Of a stretch of DNA of 63,870 nucleotides, positions 49,450-58,567 are shown one piece after another (position 1 is the stretch's first letter; every line of letters starts with the position of its first letter). The DNA lies in the NCBI RefSeq assembly GCF_008122205.1, contig NZ_PHNJ01000021.1:1-63870 (forward strand), given 5' to 3'. The notes under the pieces were generated by a model. That model searched no databases and was not told where the DNA came from. It was given only the letters and a program-made list of their open reading frames with translations. The stretch is from Natronococcus pandeyae. GTDB taxonomy: Archaea > Halobacteriota > Halobacteria > Halobacteriales > Natrialbaceae. The position numbers were made by a program, and so were the translations under genes.

Positions 49450-50874
49450 ATGGAACCCACACAATCCCGCCGTAACTTTCTACGTGGTGGTGCAGCGGCG
49501 TCTGTGGCGTCGATAGCGGCTCTGGCAGGCTGCATGACGTTTGACGGCGGTTCGTCGCTAGGGGAAGCGAACCCTGCCAACGCCACATCGAACATCGACA
49601 CGGAGGTTTCAACGGCGATTGACCCGGCGGCTTATGAAGACCGGTTCAGCGAGGTAGTGGACATTACTGACGATCCCTACGGTGCGGACCCGTCGGGAGA
49701 GGACCCGATCGATGAGGCGCTCATGTTGGCGTGGGAGGACGATACGTTGATCGTCTTTCCACAGGGGCAGTACAAGATGACTCAGTCGTTCCGTCGGACG
49801 GGTTGGCGAGACGTCGGCCTCATCGGTCAAAATGCCGTAATTCGTCACGGTGACGTCGAAACCATCCGCGGCCACACGGTCGACGAGGGAGAGTACCGCG
49901 GCGGGACGATGCTCTTTCAGATTGGGACAGCAAACCAACCACATCAAGGCGAGTTGATCTTTGGTGGCTTCGTCTTTGACTGGGCTCGAGAGAACGCGGG
50001 AATGCGAGGGCTGTATGCGATGATCGGCGACCGGGCGGAGATTCGGAATATTGCGTTCAACGGCGTGCACGATCTCGGTACTCATGGGAATATGCGAGTC
50101 GCGACGATGGCACCAGATGCGTTCGCGCTCGTTGACTCAATCGACATGAGCGGTGGTGGGATGCACTATACGGATACGATCAACACCCGCGAGACTGAGA
50201 ACTATGATGAGTCGATAAGTGAGGGTGGTTTCGGACAGAGCTGGTCGACGACGGGCATCGCAGGCCACCCGAGTATGTCGGGGACGGCACTCTTCCAAAA
50301 CGTGATCTGTGGACCGTGGCCGGATAATGGACTGTATGTCCAAGGCGGCGGTCGGCAAATCGTTCGGAACTGTATCGCCTCGAACTCGGGAACGAGCAAT
50401 ATTCGATTCAACCACACTGATGACTGGGAGCCGATCCCAGAAATCGACGAGAACGAAGAGGGCGAACTCACTCGAGATGGACCATATGGGCAATCAACGG
50501 TCGAGGGGAGCGTAGTGCTCATCGACCGGATGCCTCCGGGTGTCCACGATGCACAGCGTTCGATCTGGCACTACGCTGGGGAGGGTGTGATCCGTGATTG
50601 CAAAATAACGATCGCACATGAGAGTGAGAGCGGTGGGGCAGCGGGCAACTTCGCGATCGGGACGCGGTCAGGAGTAACGGAATCGATAATCGAGAACTGC
50701 CGAATATCACTGCTCGAGCCCGCTGACGCGTTCTATTCAGGGACATCGGCGCCTGTGACGCTTCGCGACGTGGATATTGTTGCTGAGGGGTGGGATGCTG
50801 GTTCGTCGCCGGCGAGTGTGATGGGCGGGCAGACGCCGTCGCTCGAGAGCGTGACGCTCAACGGATCATCTTAA
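49450..50874 (+). CDS. Tat lipoprotein with predicted right-handed beta-helix
   Basis: 474 aa from the ATG at 49450. SRRNFLRGGAAASVASIAAL ends at lipobox LAGC, so the protein is exported folded and anchored outside. After an N-terminal EDRFSEVVDITDDPYGADPS the sequence shows repeating short strands with buried Asn and Val such as NGLYVQGGGRQIVRNCIASN and GVIRDCKITIAHESES, the pattern of pectate-lyase-like beta-helices. It may bind or cleave polysaccharides on the cell surface. A broken copy of its leader lies at 41382. Confidence 0.75.
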   Translation: MEPTQSRRNFLRGGAAASVASIAALAGCMTFDGGSSLGEANPANATSNIDTEVSTAIDPAAYEDRFSEVVDITDDPYGADPSGEDPIDEALMLAWEDDTLIVFPQGQYKMTQSFRRTGWRDVGLIGQNAVIRHGDVETIRGHTVDEGEYRGGTMLFQIGTANQPHQGELIFGGFVFDWARENAGMRGLYAMIGDRAEIRNIAFNGVHDLGTHGNMRVATMAPDAFALVDSIDMSGGGMHYTDTINTRETENYDESISEGGFGQSWSTTGIAGHPSMSGTALFQNVICGPWPDNGLYVQGGGRQIVRNCIASNSGTSNIRFNHTDDWEPIPEIDENEEGELTRDGPYGQSTVEGSVVLIDRMPPGVHDAQRSIWHYAGEGVIRDCKITIAHESESGGAAGNFAIGTRSGVTESIIENCRISLLEPADAFYSGTSAPVTLRDVDIVAEGWDAGSSPASVMGGQTPSLESVTLNGSS

Positions 50875-50935
50875 TTTCGTCTCTGACTTGGCGAAACCTC
50901 TTTATGGAATAAGATTAAACCATGGAAAAACAAAG

Positions 50936-51181
50936 ATGCCAGGACTCCTTACAAGATCGAACGCCGCTGCTGCACGATTTTTCGCAGTGATAACCTTCTT
51001 AGGCGCCTATGTCGCCTTCTCAGTTTACGGACTGCTCTCCGCACTCGTTATTTCACTGTCTGGTGTCGTGCTGTGGGTCCTCAGTGGTGACCCGCACAAT
51101 CACGGCGCGATACGGCGCGTTTCGGGTGGTATACTCTGGATGATTTTGTTTTTCTTCGGAATTGGAATCGGTGCGTCGTAG
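50936..51181 (+). CDS. Small membrane protein (81 aa)
   Basis: From the ATG at 50936: MPGLLTRSNAAAARFFAVIT. Three hydrophobic stretches (about 12-30, 32-48 and 64-80) are separated by a polar GDPHNHGAIRR loop. It ends IGIGAS. It lies 62 bp after the beta-helix lipoprotein gene on the same strand. No known family. Confidence 0.55.
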   Translation: MPGLLTRSNAAAARFFAVITFLGAYVAFSVYGLLSALVISLSGVVLWVLSGDPHNHGAIRRVSGGILWMILFFFGIGIGAS

Positions 51182-51195
51182 CCATTCACAGCTCC

Positions 51196-51475
51196 GGCCT
51201 TGTTGAAACCTTGCTGACAAACATGACTGATGAGTAGTTGGAGGGAAGATGGATGCTCTCCCGAAGTCACGACTCCTTCGATTCGTTGAACGAGCTCTGG
51301 TACTGGCCCGCCGTGCTGTGGCACGGTTCTCGACTCGTTATTCACGGAAGCGGTTCACGCTCCGCCAACACGTCGTCCTACTTTGTAAGGAAGACGACCA
51401 CGTACCGCGATCTCGTTGACGAACTCATGGAGATGGTGACAGTTCACACCTGCTCAGGCTCAGACGACTCGTAGA
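51196..51475 (+). pseudogene. IS5-type element 5' end with frameshifted transposase start
   Basis: The end repeat GGCCTTGTTGAAACC (51196-51210) lies 38 bp before ATG 51249. The frame reads MDALPKSRLLRFVERALVLA, ARFSTRYSRKRFTLRQHVVLL and stops at 51417. The neighbouring frame then gives KTTTYRDLVDELMEM to 51474. The DDE core is missing. This is the N-terminal part of an IS5-like transposase. Its end repeat also occurs alone at 49300 and 52316. Confidence 0.65.
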
Positions 51476-51806
51476 CTTGAATCCAGCCGTCGCTCCTGAC
51501 TTTGACGAGATACCCGGTGTAGCGAAATTCGACGGCTCCGGTTCCCTGCCGAGATTTCTTGTCATTATTCAAGCCGAAGAACGTTCTTTCAATCCCGGCC
51601 ACGTCAACAGACTCGTACAATGGCGGGGATTTCACTTCGCTCGGGGAGACATCCTCGGCGTCCGCGAGAGCGAACACAATGGCTGTCGTGAGGCCGCCGT
51701 CTCGGTCGGGCTCGTATAGCTGTTGTTCGACTTGCCGCCAGTGAGTGTCGTAGTCGAGCGTCGATTCGTCGTCACTCCCAATTCCGCCATTATCGCTCTT
51801 CGTCAT
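51444..51806 (-). CDS. HalOD1-type output-domain protein 2
   Basis: 120 aa from the ATG at 51806 (MTKSDNGG). LTTAIVFALADAEDVSPSEV then SPPLYESVDVAGIERTFF and AVEFRYTGYLVKVRSDGW follow the HalOD1 pattern. The start lies within the last codons of the upstream regulator gene (17-bp overlap), so the two are translated together. Such HTH plus HalOD1 pairs are common in haloarchaea; the signal is unknown. Confidence 0.72.
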   Translation of the reverse strand: MTKSDNGGIGSDDESTLDYDTHWRQVEQQLYEPDRDGGLTTAIVFALADAEDVSPSEVKSPPLYESVDVAGIERTFFGLNNDKKSRQGTGAVEFRYTGYLVKVRSDGWIQVYESSEPEQV

Positions 51807-52239
51807 CCATATCACTTCGTGCGTGTGTTTCTTGATTGCTGTCGAGACTTGCCCCCATGCCTTCGAGTGCTGCCAAGACTTGGGCAGCGTTCTCCGCGGT
51901 TGTGATCGTTTCAGTCACGTCATCGAAGGTGATGATGCTCTCATCAACTAACTTGGGGACATGTGCGTGATAGAGCGAGACGTACACCCGTTCCCGCTGG
52001 TCGCTCGTGACCGCATGTTCGGAGATGTCGTTCTCCCAGGCGGCGAGTTTCGTCGCCAGATCGGTCAGCGTCCACCGCGTGTCTTCAAGAAGGGTGTAGC
52101 AAAGGTATCGACGCCGAGGATGGTCCAGTGCCTCGTAAACGTGATCTAACTCAAGTATCTCCTGCGGGGGGAGTCGTTCCTCCACTGGTGGGCTCTTCGA
52201 ACCGGTATCGACTCCCTCCCTCTTAGGCTCGTCAGCCAT
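51790..52239 (-). CDS. Winged-helix regulator (haloarchaeal DUF7344-like)
   Basis: 149 aa. HVYEALDHPRRRYLCYTLLE (about 32-51) with WTLTDLATKLAAWEND and VYVSLYHAHVPKLVDESIIT is the layout of the haloarchaeal ArsR-like domain that begins LDHPRRRxxL. It is followed by a helical tail ALEGMGASLDSN. It probably binds DNA as a dimer and is coupled to the HalOD1 gene downstream. Confidence 0.75.
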   Translation of the reverse strand: MADEPKREGVDTGSKSPPVEERLPPQEILELDHVYEALDHPRRRYLCYTLLEDTRWTLTDLATKLAAWENDISEHAVTSDQRERVYVSLYHAHVPKLVDESIITFDDVTETITTAENAAQVLAALEGMGASLDSNQETHARSDMDDEER

Positions 52240-52315
52240 AGCGCCTCTGAAGAGGCTGGGTGACCACTAAACTCTTCTTTCAGTTACAGAGTGATTGAAA
52301 CACTTCATCAATTAA

Positions 52316-52331
52316 GGGTTTCAACAGGGCC
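52316..52331 (+). repeat. Solo IS end (GGTTTCAACAGGGCC)
   Basis: A one-base variant of GGTTTCAACAAGGCC at 49300, in right-end orientation relative to the IS5-type fragment at 51196. Confidence 0.45.
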
Positions 52332-52359
52332 ACAGCTCCAGGTATACGTGGGAATTGAG

Positions 52360-52674
52360 TCAGGTGCTCTCCTCGAGGTCACGAGCGGCATGTAAGAGCA
52401 TTCCTTTCCAGGTGAAGCCGTGCCACTGGCGAGTCTCGTTTAGTTGTTCGTACTGGTCGGTACTCTCTATCTTTGGGGCGTCGAGCTGCCGGTGGGTGTG
52501 CATGAGAAGTCCGCGCCAGGTGAGCCCGTGTCGATCCTTGAGATCATCGAGGCGTTGGTATTGCTCAGAAGGGAGCTCAACCGAGACGTAGCGAGTTTTG
52601 TCTTCCCCTGGAACCTCAATATTGATCGATTTTGAGTCGTCTTCGTCGGTGTTAGTCGTGTTGCTGTTCTCCAT
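52360..52674 (-). CDS. Tandem-repeat ribbon-helix-helix-like protein
   Basis: 104 aa. After a disordered acidic start, RYVSVELPSEQYQRLDDLKD with RHGLTWRGLLMHTHRQL (about 28-65) is followed by a related unit, STDQYEQLNETRQWHGFTWK with GMLLHAARDL (about 71-100). Each unit has a strand or turn, then two helices with a TWRG/TWKG joint. The first unit resembles ribbon-helix-helix repressors. Lying just before the transfer gene block and on the opposite strand, it is a candidate regulator of that block or an accessory DNA-binding protein. Confidence 0.6.
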   Translation of the reverse strand: MENSNTTNTDEDDSKSINIEVPGEDKTRYVSVELPSEQYQRLDDLKDRHGLTWRGLLMHTHRQLDAPKIESTDQYEQLNETRQWHGFTWKGMLLHAARDLEEST

Positions 52675-52905
52675 AGTGGCTATCTAGGGATCCATGATTG
52701 GGTGTCTGGTATAGCTGTCCTGTGTCTCACAATATACTGATGTTAGTACTCACCTACATAAATCTCCGAGAATCGGATGGAGCTATCAGTTTCTGTAGTA
52801 ACATGGAATAGATTTATTACTCTGAAGGCAGATTGATCTCACAGAAGCCTCACTAAAAGCGTGTATTTAGATAGGTAATGGATTGGTGGGGCTTTCCAAA
52901 TACAA

Positions 52906-53421
52906 ATGACTGAAGAAAAAGCAAATGCAGGTACGGATCGAGATCGAACAGTCCTTCAAAACCTCTTTTTGCGGGTCTTGCAGTTGGCCTACGAGAGCCG
53001 GTCAGAACTCGAGGACCTCAACAATCAACAGAACGATTCGAGAGGAGCATCGCTTCGACGGCAGTTGCTACCCCCGATTCGGGCGATAATTTTGATGGGT
53101 ATTGTTTCGCTGATTGCATCGCAGTCGGTTGCGGCACAGGAGGGAACAGATATCTGTGGAGAAGGCTTTGGACTGATGATTTTCGACATTCAGATGATGG
53201 CCTGGCAGGTCATCCTTGGGGCGCTGTTTCTCATCTTCATGCTGGGACTCGTTCTGCGTGCAGTGCCGCTGTTTACCGGCTCAACAGCCGTTGGAAGTCT
53301 GATGATGATTGGCCCGATCGTGGGTGTGATCGCGTTCATTTTCTTCGTCCAGTTCATCGATATTGCGCTCGGCTACGCTGGAGGGCCCGGTGTCAGTGAG
53401 GGCTGCTCGCCGTTTGTCTGA
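52906..53421 (+). CDS. Membrane protein of the transfer cluster
   Basis: 171 aa. The first 55 residues are hydrophilic. Three hydrophobic helices follow (about 61-79, 98-118 and 121-149). A short Cys-containing loop, ICGEGFGLM, lies between the first two. The size and helix pattern recall VirB2/VirB3-type or TrbC-like small components of type IV secretion, but no signature confirms this. It is the first of five genes transcribed together towards 63000; the next gene starts 12 bp after its stop. Confidence 0.6.
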   Translation: MTEEKANAGTDRDRTVLQNLFLRVLQLAYESRSELEDLNNQQNDSRGASLRRQLLPPIRAIILMGIVSLIASQSVAAQEGTDICGEGFGLMIFDIQMMAWQVILGALFLIFMLGLVLRAVPLFTGSTAVGSLMMIGPIVGVIAFIFFVQFIDIALGYAGGPGVSEGCSPFV

Positions 53422-53433
53422 GACCACATATCA

Positions 53434-55107
53434 ATGAGATTTTCTCGAATCATCTTTTTGATCGCGATACTCTGTGCTGCGGGAGCGCTTGCTACTCCTG
53501 GAGTCTCTGCTGCAGATGTTGATCACTCGGTGGATGGGGTGGTGCTCCAGACAGAGGGGGACGAAGACGAGAGCGTGTGGGATCCGCCGGAAGACGAGGA
53601 AGATGGAGACGCTGAAGACAGTGGTGACGAGGTTGTCGATGCGTCGGGTGATTCGGACGAAGACCCTGGTACTGGCGTCGGCCTCGGTAACGACGAGCCC
53701 TCTGCAGAAGAACTCGAGAACATGTCCGACGCGGAGGCCGAGGAACTGCTCGAGGAACAGCGGGACGATGACGGGGTTCTCGGCCAGGCCCGTTCGGTTC
53801 TGGGAGACGCGAATCCGGCGAGCAGCGTGATGTCGCCGGCAGATGCTGCTGAAGACGTCTGGGAGCGGCTCACCGAGATGTTCGCAACGGCCATGACGCA
53901 GTTCGTCGACGAAGTCTTCAACGAGGCGCTTGGGACGCCGACGATCAACAACGACGGTGCCTTTGGAATCTTCGGAACGCCAGAGGCACTTTCGGAAGGC
54001 GAGCAGACACCCTCGCACAAGGAGGCTGGGACGTACGACGCGATTGCGTCAGATAACTACGTGACGGTCTACGAGGAGATCTATCTCGGGCTGATCATGC
54101 CGATGGTGGCATCGATCATGTTCCTCATGGCGCTGTTGATGCTGGTCGCGCCAGCGATCACGGCGATCACGCGTCGGAAAGTCGGCTCAATACTCGCTTC
54201 GGGGGTGTTCGTCGTCATGATGATTGTCGCGTTGTGGGAGTTCGCGACAGTCATGCATGCGCTGAGTGACGCGGCTACGCAGTTGTTCCTCCCCGAAGGT
54301 GACGACATCTTGGACACGGATACGACGACGTACTCGGGCGGCGTTGCGACCGCCTTGATTCTCTATTTCAAGGGGTGGGTCGGAGGCGCTGCCCTCGGGC
54401 TAATCCACGCAACTCGTCATGTCCTTCTATTTGTCTACCCAGCTGTGTTGCCGATCTTTTTCCTGTTGGCTTACTGGGGCGGCCACCGTCGGGTGAAGCA
54501 GGTTGGTTCGTTCTTCATCTGGCAGTGGTACGGCCTACTCGTGATGAACATCCCGACGGCGATTTTGCTGGCGTTCGCGAACGCTGTCGGCTGGCAGCTG
54601 TTCCCCTTCGAGATCCTCAATTTCGTTGCCACGCTTGGGATTTTCGCACTTGCGGTCTTGATTCCGCTGACCGTTAGCGGCTCGTTCTTTCTAATTGGGC
54701 TCTCGATGCGTGGGGCTGCAGTCGGGACAGCGTCGTCGGCAGTCTCGAGGTATGCTCCGTCGCCACGACCGGCGTCAGTGTTCGGTGGTGAACGAACGCG
54801 GTCGGCAGCTGATCGGCTGAAGCGTGGGGGTGCGAACGCCGGTGCCGCAGCAGCGAGCCGGTCGAAGGCAGCAGCACAACGAGCACAGTCGTCGATCAAC
54901 TCGAGGCGGCCGATTCGGGCCGACGGTGGTACGTCGAGTTCGTCGACGTCGTCGCGATCGTCCTCGAGTACAACGAAAGGTACCGGGGTTACGCCGGACC
55001 AGCGACGGAAGGCGGCAAAGCGCCGGCAGACCGTTCTCGGAACAGGAAGCAGACTGAGCGAGCCCGTCGACAGGCACACCACTACAGAAAATGACCAACA
55101 GCAGTAG
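53434..55107 (+). CDS. VirB6/TrbL-like polytopic membrane protein
   Basis: 557 aa. MRFSRIIFLIAILCAAGALA then TPGVSAAD is a Sec-type signal. An acidic Asp/Glu-rich extracellular region reaches about residue 130. From about 205 onward come six to seven hydrophobic helices (IMPMVASIMFLMALLMLVAP, VVMMIVALWEFATVM, ILYFKGWVGGAALGLIHATR and others). The last 100 residues are a basic, Ser/Arg-rich cytoplasmic tail. This matches VirB6-like channel proteins in architecture, not in a strict motif. It overlaps the VirB4-like gene by 17 bp. Confidence 0.65.
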   Translation: MRFSRIIFLIAILCAAGALATPGVSAADVDHSVDGVVLQTEGDEDESVWDPPEDEEDGDAEDSGDEVVDASGDSDEDPGTGVGLGNDEPSAEELENMSDAEAEELLEEQRDDDGVLGQARSVLGDANPASSVMSPADAAEDVWERLTEMFATAMTQFVDEVFNEALGTPTINNDGAFGIFGTPEALSEGEQTPSHKEAGTYDAIASDNYVTVYEEIYLGLIMPMVASIMFLMALLMLVAPAITAITRRKVGSILASGVFVVMMIVALWEFATVMHALSDAATQLFLPEGDDILDTDTTTYSGGVATALILYFKGWVGGAALGLIHATRHVLLFVYPAVLPIFFLLAYWGGHRRVKQVGSFFIWQWYGLLVMNIPTAILLAFANAVGWQLFPFEILNFVATLGIFALAVLIPLTVSGSFFLIGLSMRGAAVGTASSAVSRYAPSPRPASVFGGERTRSAADRLKRGGANAGAAAASRSKAAAQRAQSSINSRRPIRADGGTSSSSTSSRSSSSTTKGTGVTPDQRRKAAKRRQTVLGTGSRLSEPVDRHTTTENDQQQ

Positions 55108-58100
55108 CACTCAATCGGACAGCGGTATTGACCACAAAGTGATCCACACTGGGACGAGTGATCAGGTCGTCCTCGGGATGAGTAAGATGGAAGTTTTGGC
55201 GGCGATCGCGCCACCGGCGGTGATCTGGTTCGTTGGTCGGCAGATGATCGGTGGCCTTCTAGGGACGCTTACGTATACTGTGGCGATTGCCTGGCTTCTG
55301 ATCGGCTTCGGGTTCATCGTCGCGAAGGATCCCTGGATGACCGCTCGCTTCTACGCAGAGACTGTTCTCCGATCGTTCTCACAGCAACCAATCATGCTCT
55401 TCGATAGAAACCCCGATGACTCCGGAATCAAACAGCCAACCAACGACTCGGTTCTGGCGAAGGCGGCTTCAGTGCCGCTTGCGGGACTTCGCTTTCTCTC
55501 GGCGGTCCGTGGCCCAGATTCGCCTGAGGAGAAGTCGGACGGTCCGGTGCGAACGCAGGACCTTGTGCAGTACAGAAAGGCCTACCACGGAACGCCGGCA
55601 GTCGAGACCGATGAAGGGAACGTTGTTGGGGCAATTCGGGTTTCCCCAGCGAACATGGTCACCTCGAGTGAAGAGGAGTGGCAGCGCCAGTCCCGCTTTT
55701 ATGCGAAGGTGCTGGATACGGCGGTCAAGGGCAATATCCAGATTGCTGAATACATGCGGATGGTCGACTACACGCCACGGATCGAACGCTACACCCAGCG
55801 TGAAGAGGAGATCGTCACGACCGCCGATGGCGAAGCGGCGCCGGGTGAGATCGACTACTCTGAGCTCGAGTTCGGCAAGCAGGTGCTCGCTGATCTCTGC
55901 CAGGAACGGGCCGACGTCGTCTCAATGTACGATCTCTCGACGTATACTGTCGATCCGTATCTGATCGTTGAAGTGAGGCCCGGGGACGTCGTTACCGAAG
56001 ACGACGTCGAGGGCGGTCTCACGTCGATTCCGTTGATCGGTCGCTTCTACACCCACTGGAAGGTTCACCAACTCAAGCAAGATGGCGAGCACATCCCACA
56101 GATGATCGAGTTGCTCGAGGATCGGCTCGACGCGATCAGTGACTCGATTCGGCGTCTCGAGGACGTCAGCGGCTATGCGATTCCGAGCGAGGAACTCTCC
56201 CAGGTGGCGGCCGATCATTACCAGGCGGCAAACGTCTATGCCCATGCCGACTACACTTCGTTGGTCCGACAGAGTCCGATTCCGACGCCGCAGGTTACTG
56301 ATGACGGTATTGGGACTGGCGAGGTATCTGATCCAGAGTACGATGTCACCTACGCCCATCTGGACGTCGAGACTGAGCGGGATCCGCGAACGACACTCTC
56401 GAGGCGGCACAACCAACTCGCAATCGCTGACCAGCACGCAGCTCATTCGGATGCTCCAGACCCCACGGCACAGTCGGAATCGTCTGAGCGGCCAGAGGCG
56501 ACGACTGACGGTGGCGTCACGACCGAGCAGCCGGCCGACGACTCGCTGGCCCCGGCAGAGACGCCTGGCAACGCTGAGATTGCGCTCACCGACGAGGAAC
56601 TCGAGGAGCAGTACATTTCGCTGCTTGCTCCCGAGGAGATCGAGCGCTCCTGGATGAACGGCGGTGGGAACCATCTCCGGATCGACGGCGAGGTCTATGC
56701 GGCGACGATGTTCATTTCGAGCTATCCGAAGGACCCACCTCAGGGTTTCCTCGAGCCAATCCTGCTGTTCGACGATGCGGAAGTCCAGACAAACGTTTCG
56801 ACGCACATCGAGACTGTCGACCAGGACAAGGCCGAACAGGAACTCGAGGACTACGCCGACGCGCTCCGGAAGAAGTACGAGCGGGTCAAGAACTCGCGAG
56901 TCGAGATGTTCGCGAGCCGTTATCGGGATGAGGCAGATGAGACGCAGGCGGCACTGGATTCGTATCTGCAGAGTGAACACGACATCTTCGAGGCCCAGAC
57001 CTACATCGAGGTCCGGTCGTTCAATCCGGACGCGCTGAAACGGGCGATTCGCTCGATCCGAGCAAAGATGTCCGACATGAGTGCGGAGGTCTCCGTCCTG
57101 CGGCAGAACCACGACGTCGGCCATCAGACGGTCGCACCGGCCTGCCAGGATCGTGTTGGTCAGAAAGTGAAGGTTCGGTCGGAGGCACTCGCAGCGATGA
57201 ATCCGTGGACAACGACGAATCTGCACGAGCCCTCTGGTGTGGAGATTGCCGAGAATATGGCGACGAACGAGCCTCTGGCTGTCGACGTTTACAAACGCGA
57301 CGCGGGGTACAACTGGGTGATCGTCGGCAAGACCGGCGCCGGGAAGACGGTTACCTCGAGTCAGTATCTGTGGCGGTACAAGGTCGATAATCCGGATTCG
57401 TTCATCGCAGTGATTGACCCGCTGCAGGAGTTCGCGAACCTTCAGGAAGTTTTCGGCGGTGAGCGGATCGTCGTCGGGTCGACCAACATCAACCCGTTCG
57501 ACATCAAACCGACGCCAGAAGACAAGCTCGATGCAATTGGGCATTCGGCGCCCTATCGTGAGTGGCTCGACTCCGGGCTCGATTTTCTCGAACTCTACTA
57601 CAATATGCAGGGGTTCGACTTCTCGCAGTATCGGGCGATCTGGACGAAGGCGATCAAGCGTGCTGGTGAACAGAAGGGAATTACCGAGGATCCAGAGACA
57701 CACGACGCCGAGTATCGGCGGGAACAAGGTTACGATGGTAAGGCGCCGACGATGGCCGACGATGTCCTCGAGATTATCAACGACATGTCGAGCGACGGTG
57801 CTGCGTATGTTGAGGATTCCTCGAACGAGAGCCAGGTAAAAGATCGCGAGGAGAAGGCGACGACGGTGATCAACAACCACGTCGAGCCGTTCCGTGACGG
57901 TGGTCACCTCGAGCATCTCGCTCACGAGACCGAGGTTGATCTCTCAGATACGGACTTCGTCTACGCTGACCTGCAGCTGAAGGAGGGTGACGAAGAGGGC
58001 GGCGGGCTCATGATGCACCTTCTGCTGGACCTGCTGTACAACGAGGTCAAGTCACGGCCGGAACCGGGGACGATCTTCTGTGACGAGTTCCACTACTTGC

Positions 58101-58567
58101 TTCGCGACGATATGACGGTGAAGTCGCTGTCGCAGAAATATCGTCACCATCGCCACTGGGATCTCTCGATTGGCGCCGGTACGCAGTCACACAAGGACTT
58201 CTTCGGGACGGACGGTGAAGGCAATGTTCACCTTACGGATAATGCGGAAGTGATGCTCGAGCTCTCCTCGATGGAGATCTACCAGTACGTCGAAGGCATG
58301 AACGAAGAGTGGGGTAAGCGCCTCGGACTCTCGAGGGATGAGGCCGAGCTGATCGACAACCTCCAGAAAGGGAATCTGGCCGATGGATTCTCCGAGGTGC
58401 TGCTTCGGGTTGACGACGAAGGGTGCTATCCTGGTCGTGTTCGGATGGATCACGATCAGAATCCGCGTGAGGCAGTTGCGTTGATGTACGATCCCTCCGA
58501 GCACGGCGAGGATTACGCATCGTATCTGGAGCAGTACGACGATGTCTGCGAGTGGAGGTGGTCCTGA
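55091..58567 (+). CDS. VirB4/TraC-like conjugation ATPase
   Basis: 1158 aa. Two hydrophobic segments near residues 30-75 (MEVLAAIAPPAVIWFVG, LTYTVAIAWLLIGFGFIVA) anchor the N-terminus. An acidic Ser/Thr/Glu linker lies near 440-500. The ATPase part has Walker A GKTGAGKT (746-753), Walker B TIFCDEFHYLL (994-1004) and a downstream KSLSQKYRHHRHWDLSIG arm. VirB4 proteins power assembly and substrate transfer in type IV secretion and are the best marker of conjugation systems. The fused membrane anchor is like archaeal VirB4 homologues. The stop overlaps the next start (TGATG). Confidence 0.82.
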   Translation: MTNSSSTQSDSGIDHKVIHTGTSDQVVLGMSKMEVLAAIAPPAVIWFVGRQMIGGLLGTLTYTVAIAWLLIGFGFIVAKDPWMTARFYAETVLRSFSQQPIMLFDRNPDDSGIKQPTNDSVLAKAASVPLAGLRFLSAVRGPDSPEEKSDGPVRTQDLVQYRKAYHGTPAVETDEGNVVGAIRVSPANMVTSSEEEWQRQSRFYAKVLDTAVKGNIQIAEYMRMVDYTPRIERYTQREEEIVTTADGEAAPGEIDYSELEFGKQVLADLCQERADVVSMYDLSTYTVDPYLIVEVRPGDVVTEDDVEGGLTSIPLIGRFYTHWKVHQLKQDGEHIPQMIELLEDRLDAISDSIRRLEDVSGYAIPSEELSQVAADHYQAANVYAHADYTSLVRQSPIPTPQVTDDGIGTGEVSDPEYDVTYAHLDVETERDPRTTLSRRHNQLAIADQHAAHSDAPDPTAQSESSERPEATTDGGVTTEQPADDSLAPAETPGNAEIALTDEELEEQYISLLAPEEIERSWMNGGGNHLRIDGEVYAATMFISSYPKDPPQGFLEPILLFDDAEVQTNVSTHIETVDQDKAEQELEDYADALRKKYERVKNSRVEMFASRYRDEADETQAALDSYLQSEHDIFEAQTYIEVRSFNPDALKRAIRSIRAKMSDMSAEVSVLRQNHDVGHQTVAPACQDRVGQKVKVRSEALAAMNPWTTTNLHEPSGVEIAENMATNEPLAVDVYKRDAGYNWVIVGKTGAGKTVTSSQYLWRYKVDNPDSFIAVIDPLQEFANLQEVFGGERIVVGSTNINPFDIKPTPEDKLDAIGHSAPYREWLDSGLDFLELYYNMQGFDFSQYRAIWTKAIKRAGEQKGITEDPETHDAEYRREQGYDGKAPTMADDVLEIINDMSSDGAAYVEDSSNESQVKDREEKATTVINNHVEPFRDGGHLEHLAHETEVDLSDTDFVYADLQLKEGDEEGGGLMMHLLLDLLYNEVKSRPEPGTIFCDEFHYLLRDDMTVKSLSQKYRHHRHWDLSIGAGTQSHKDFFGTDGEGNVHLTDNAEVMLELSSMEIYQYVEGMNEEWGKRLGLSRDEAELIDNLQKGNLADGFSEVLLRVDDEGCYPGRVRMDHDQNPREAVALMYDPSEHGEDYASYLEQYDDVCEWRWS

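Noticed and set aside
55922-57925. 667-aa minus-strand frame opposite the VirB4-like gene
   Set aside because: Antisense shadow, Arg/Val-rich, no motif. The plus strand has Walker A and B.
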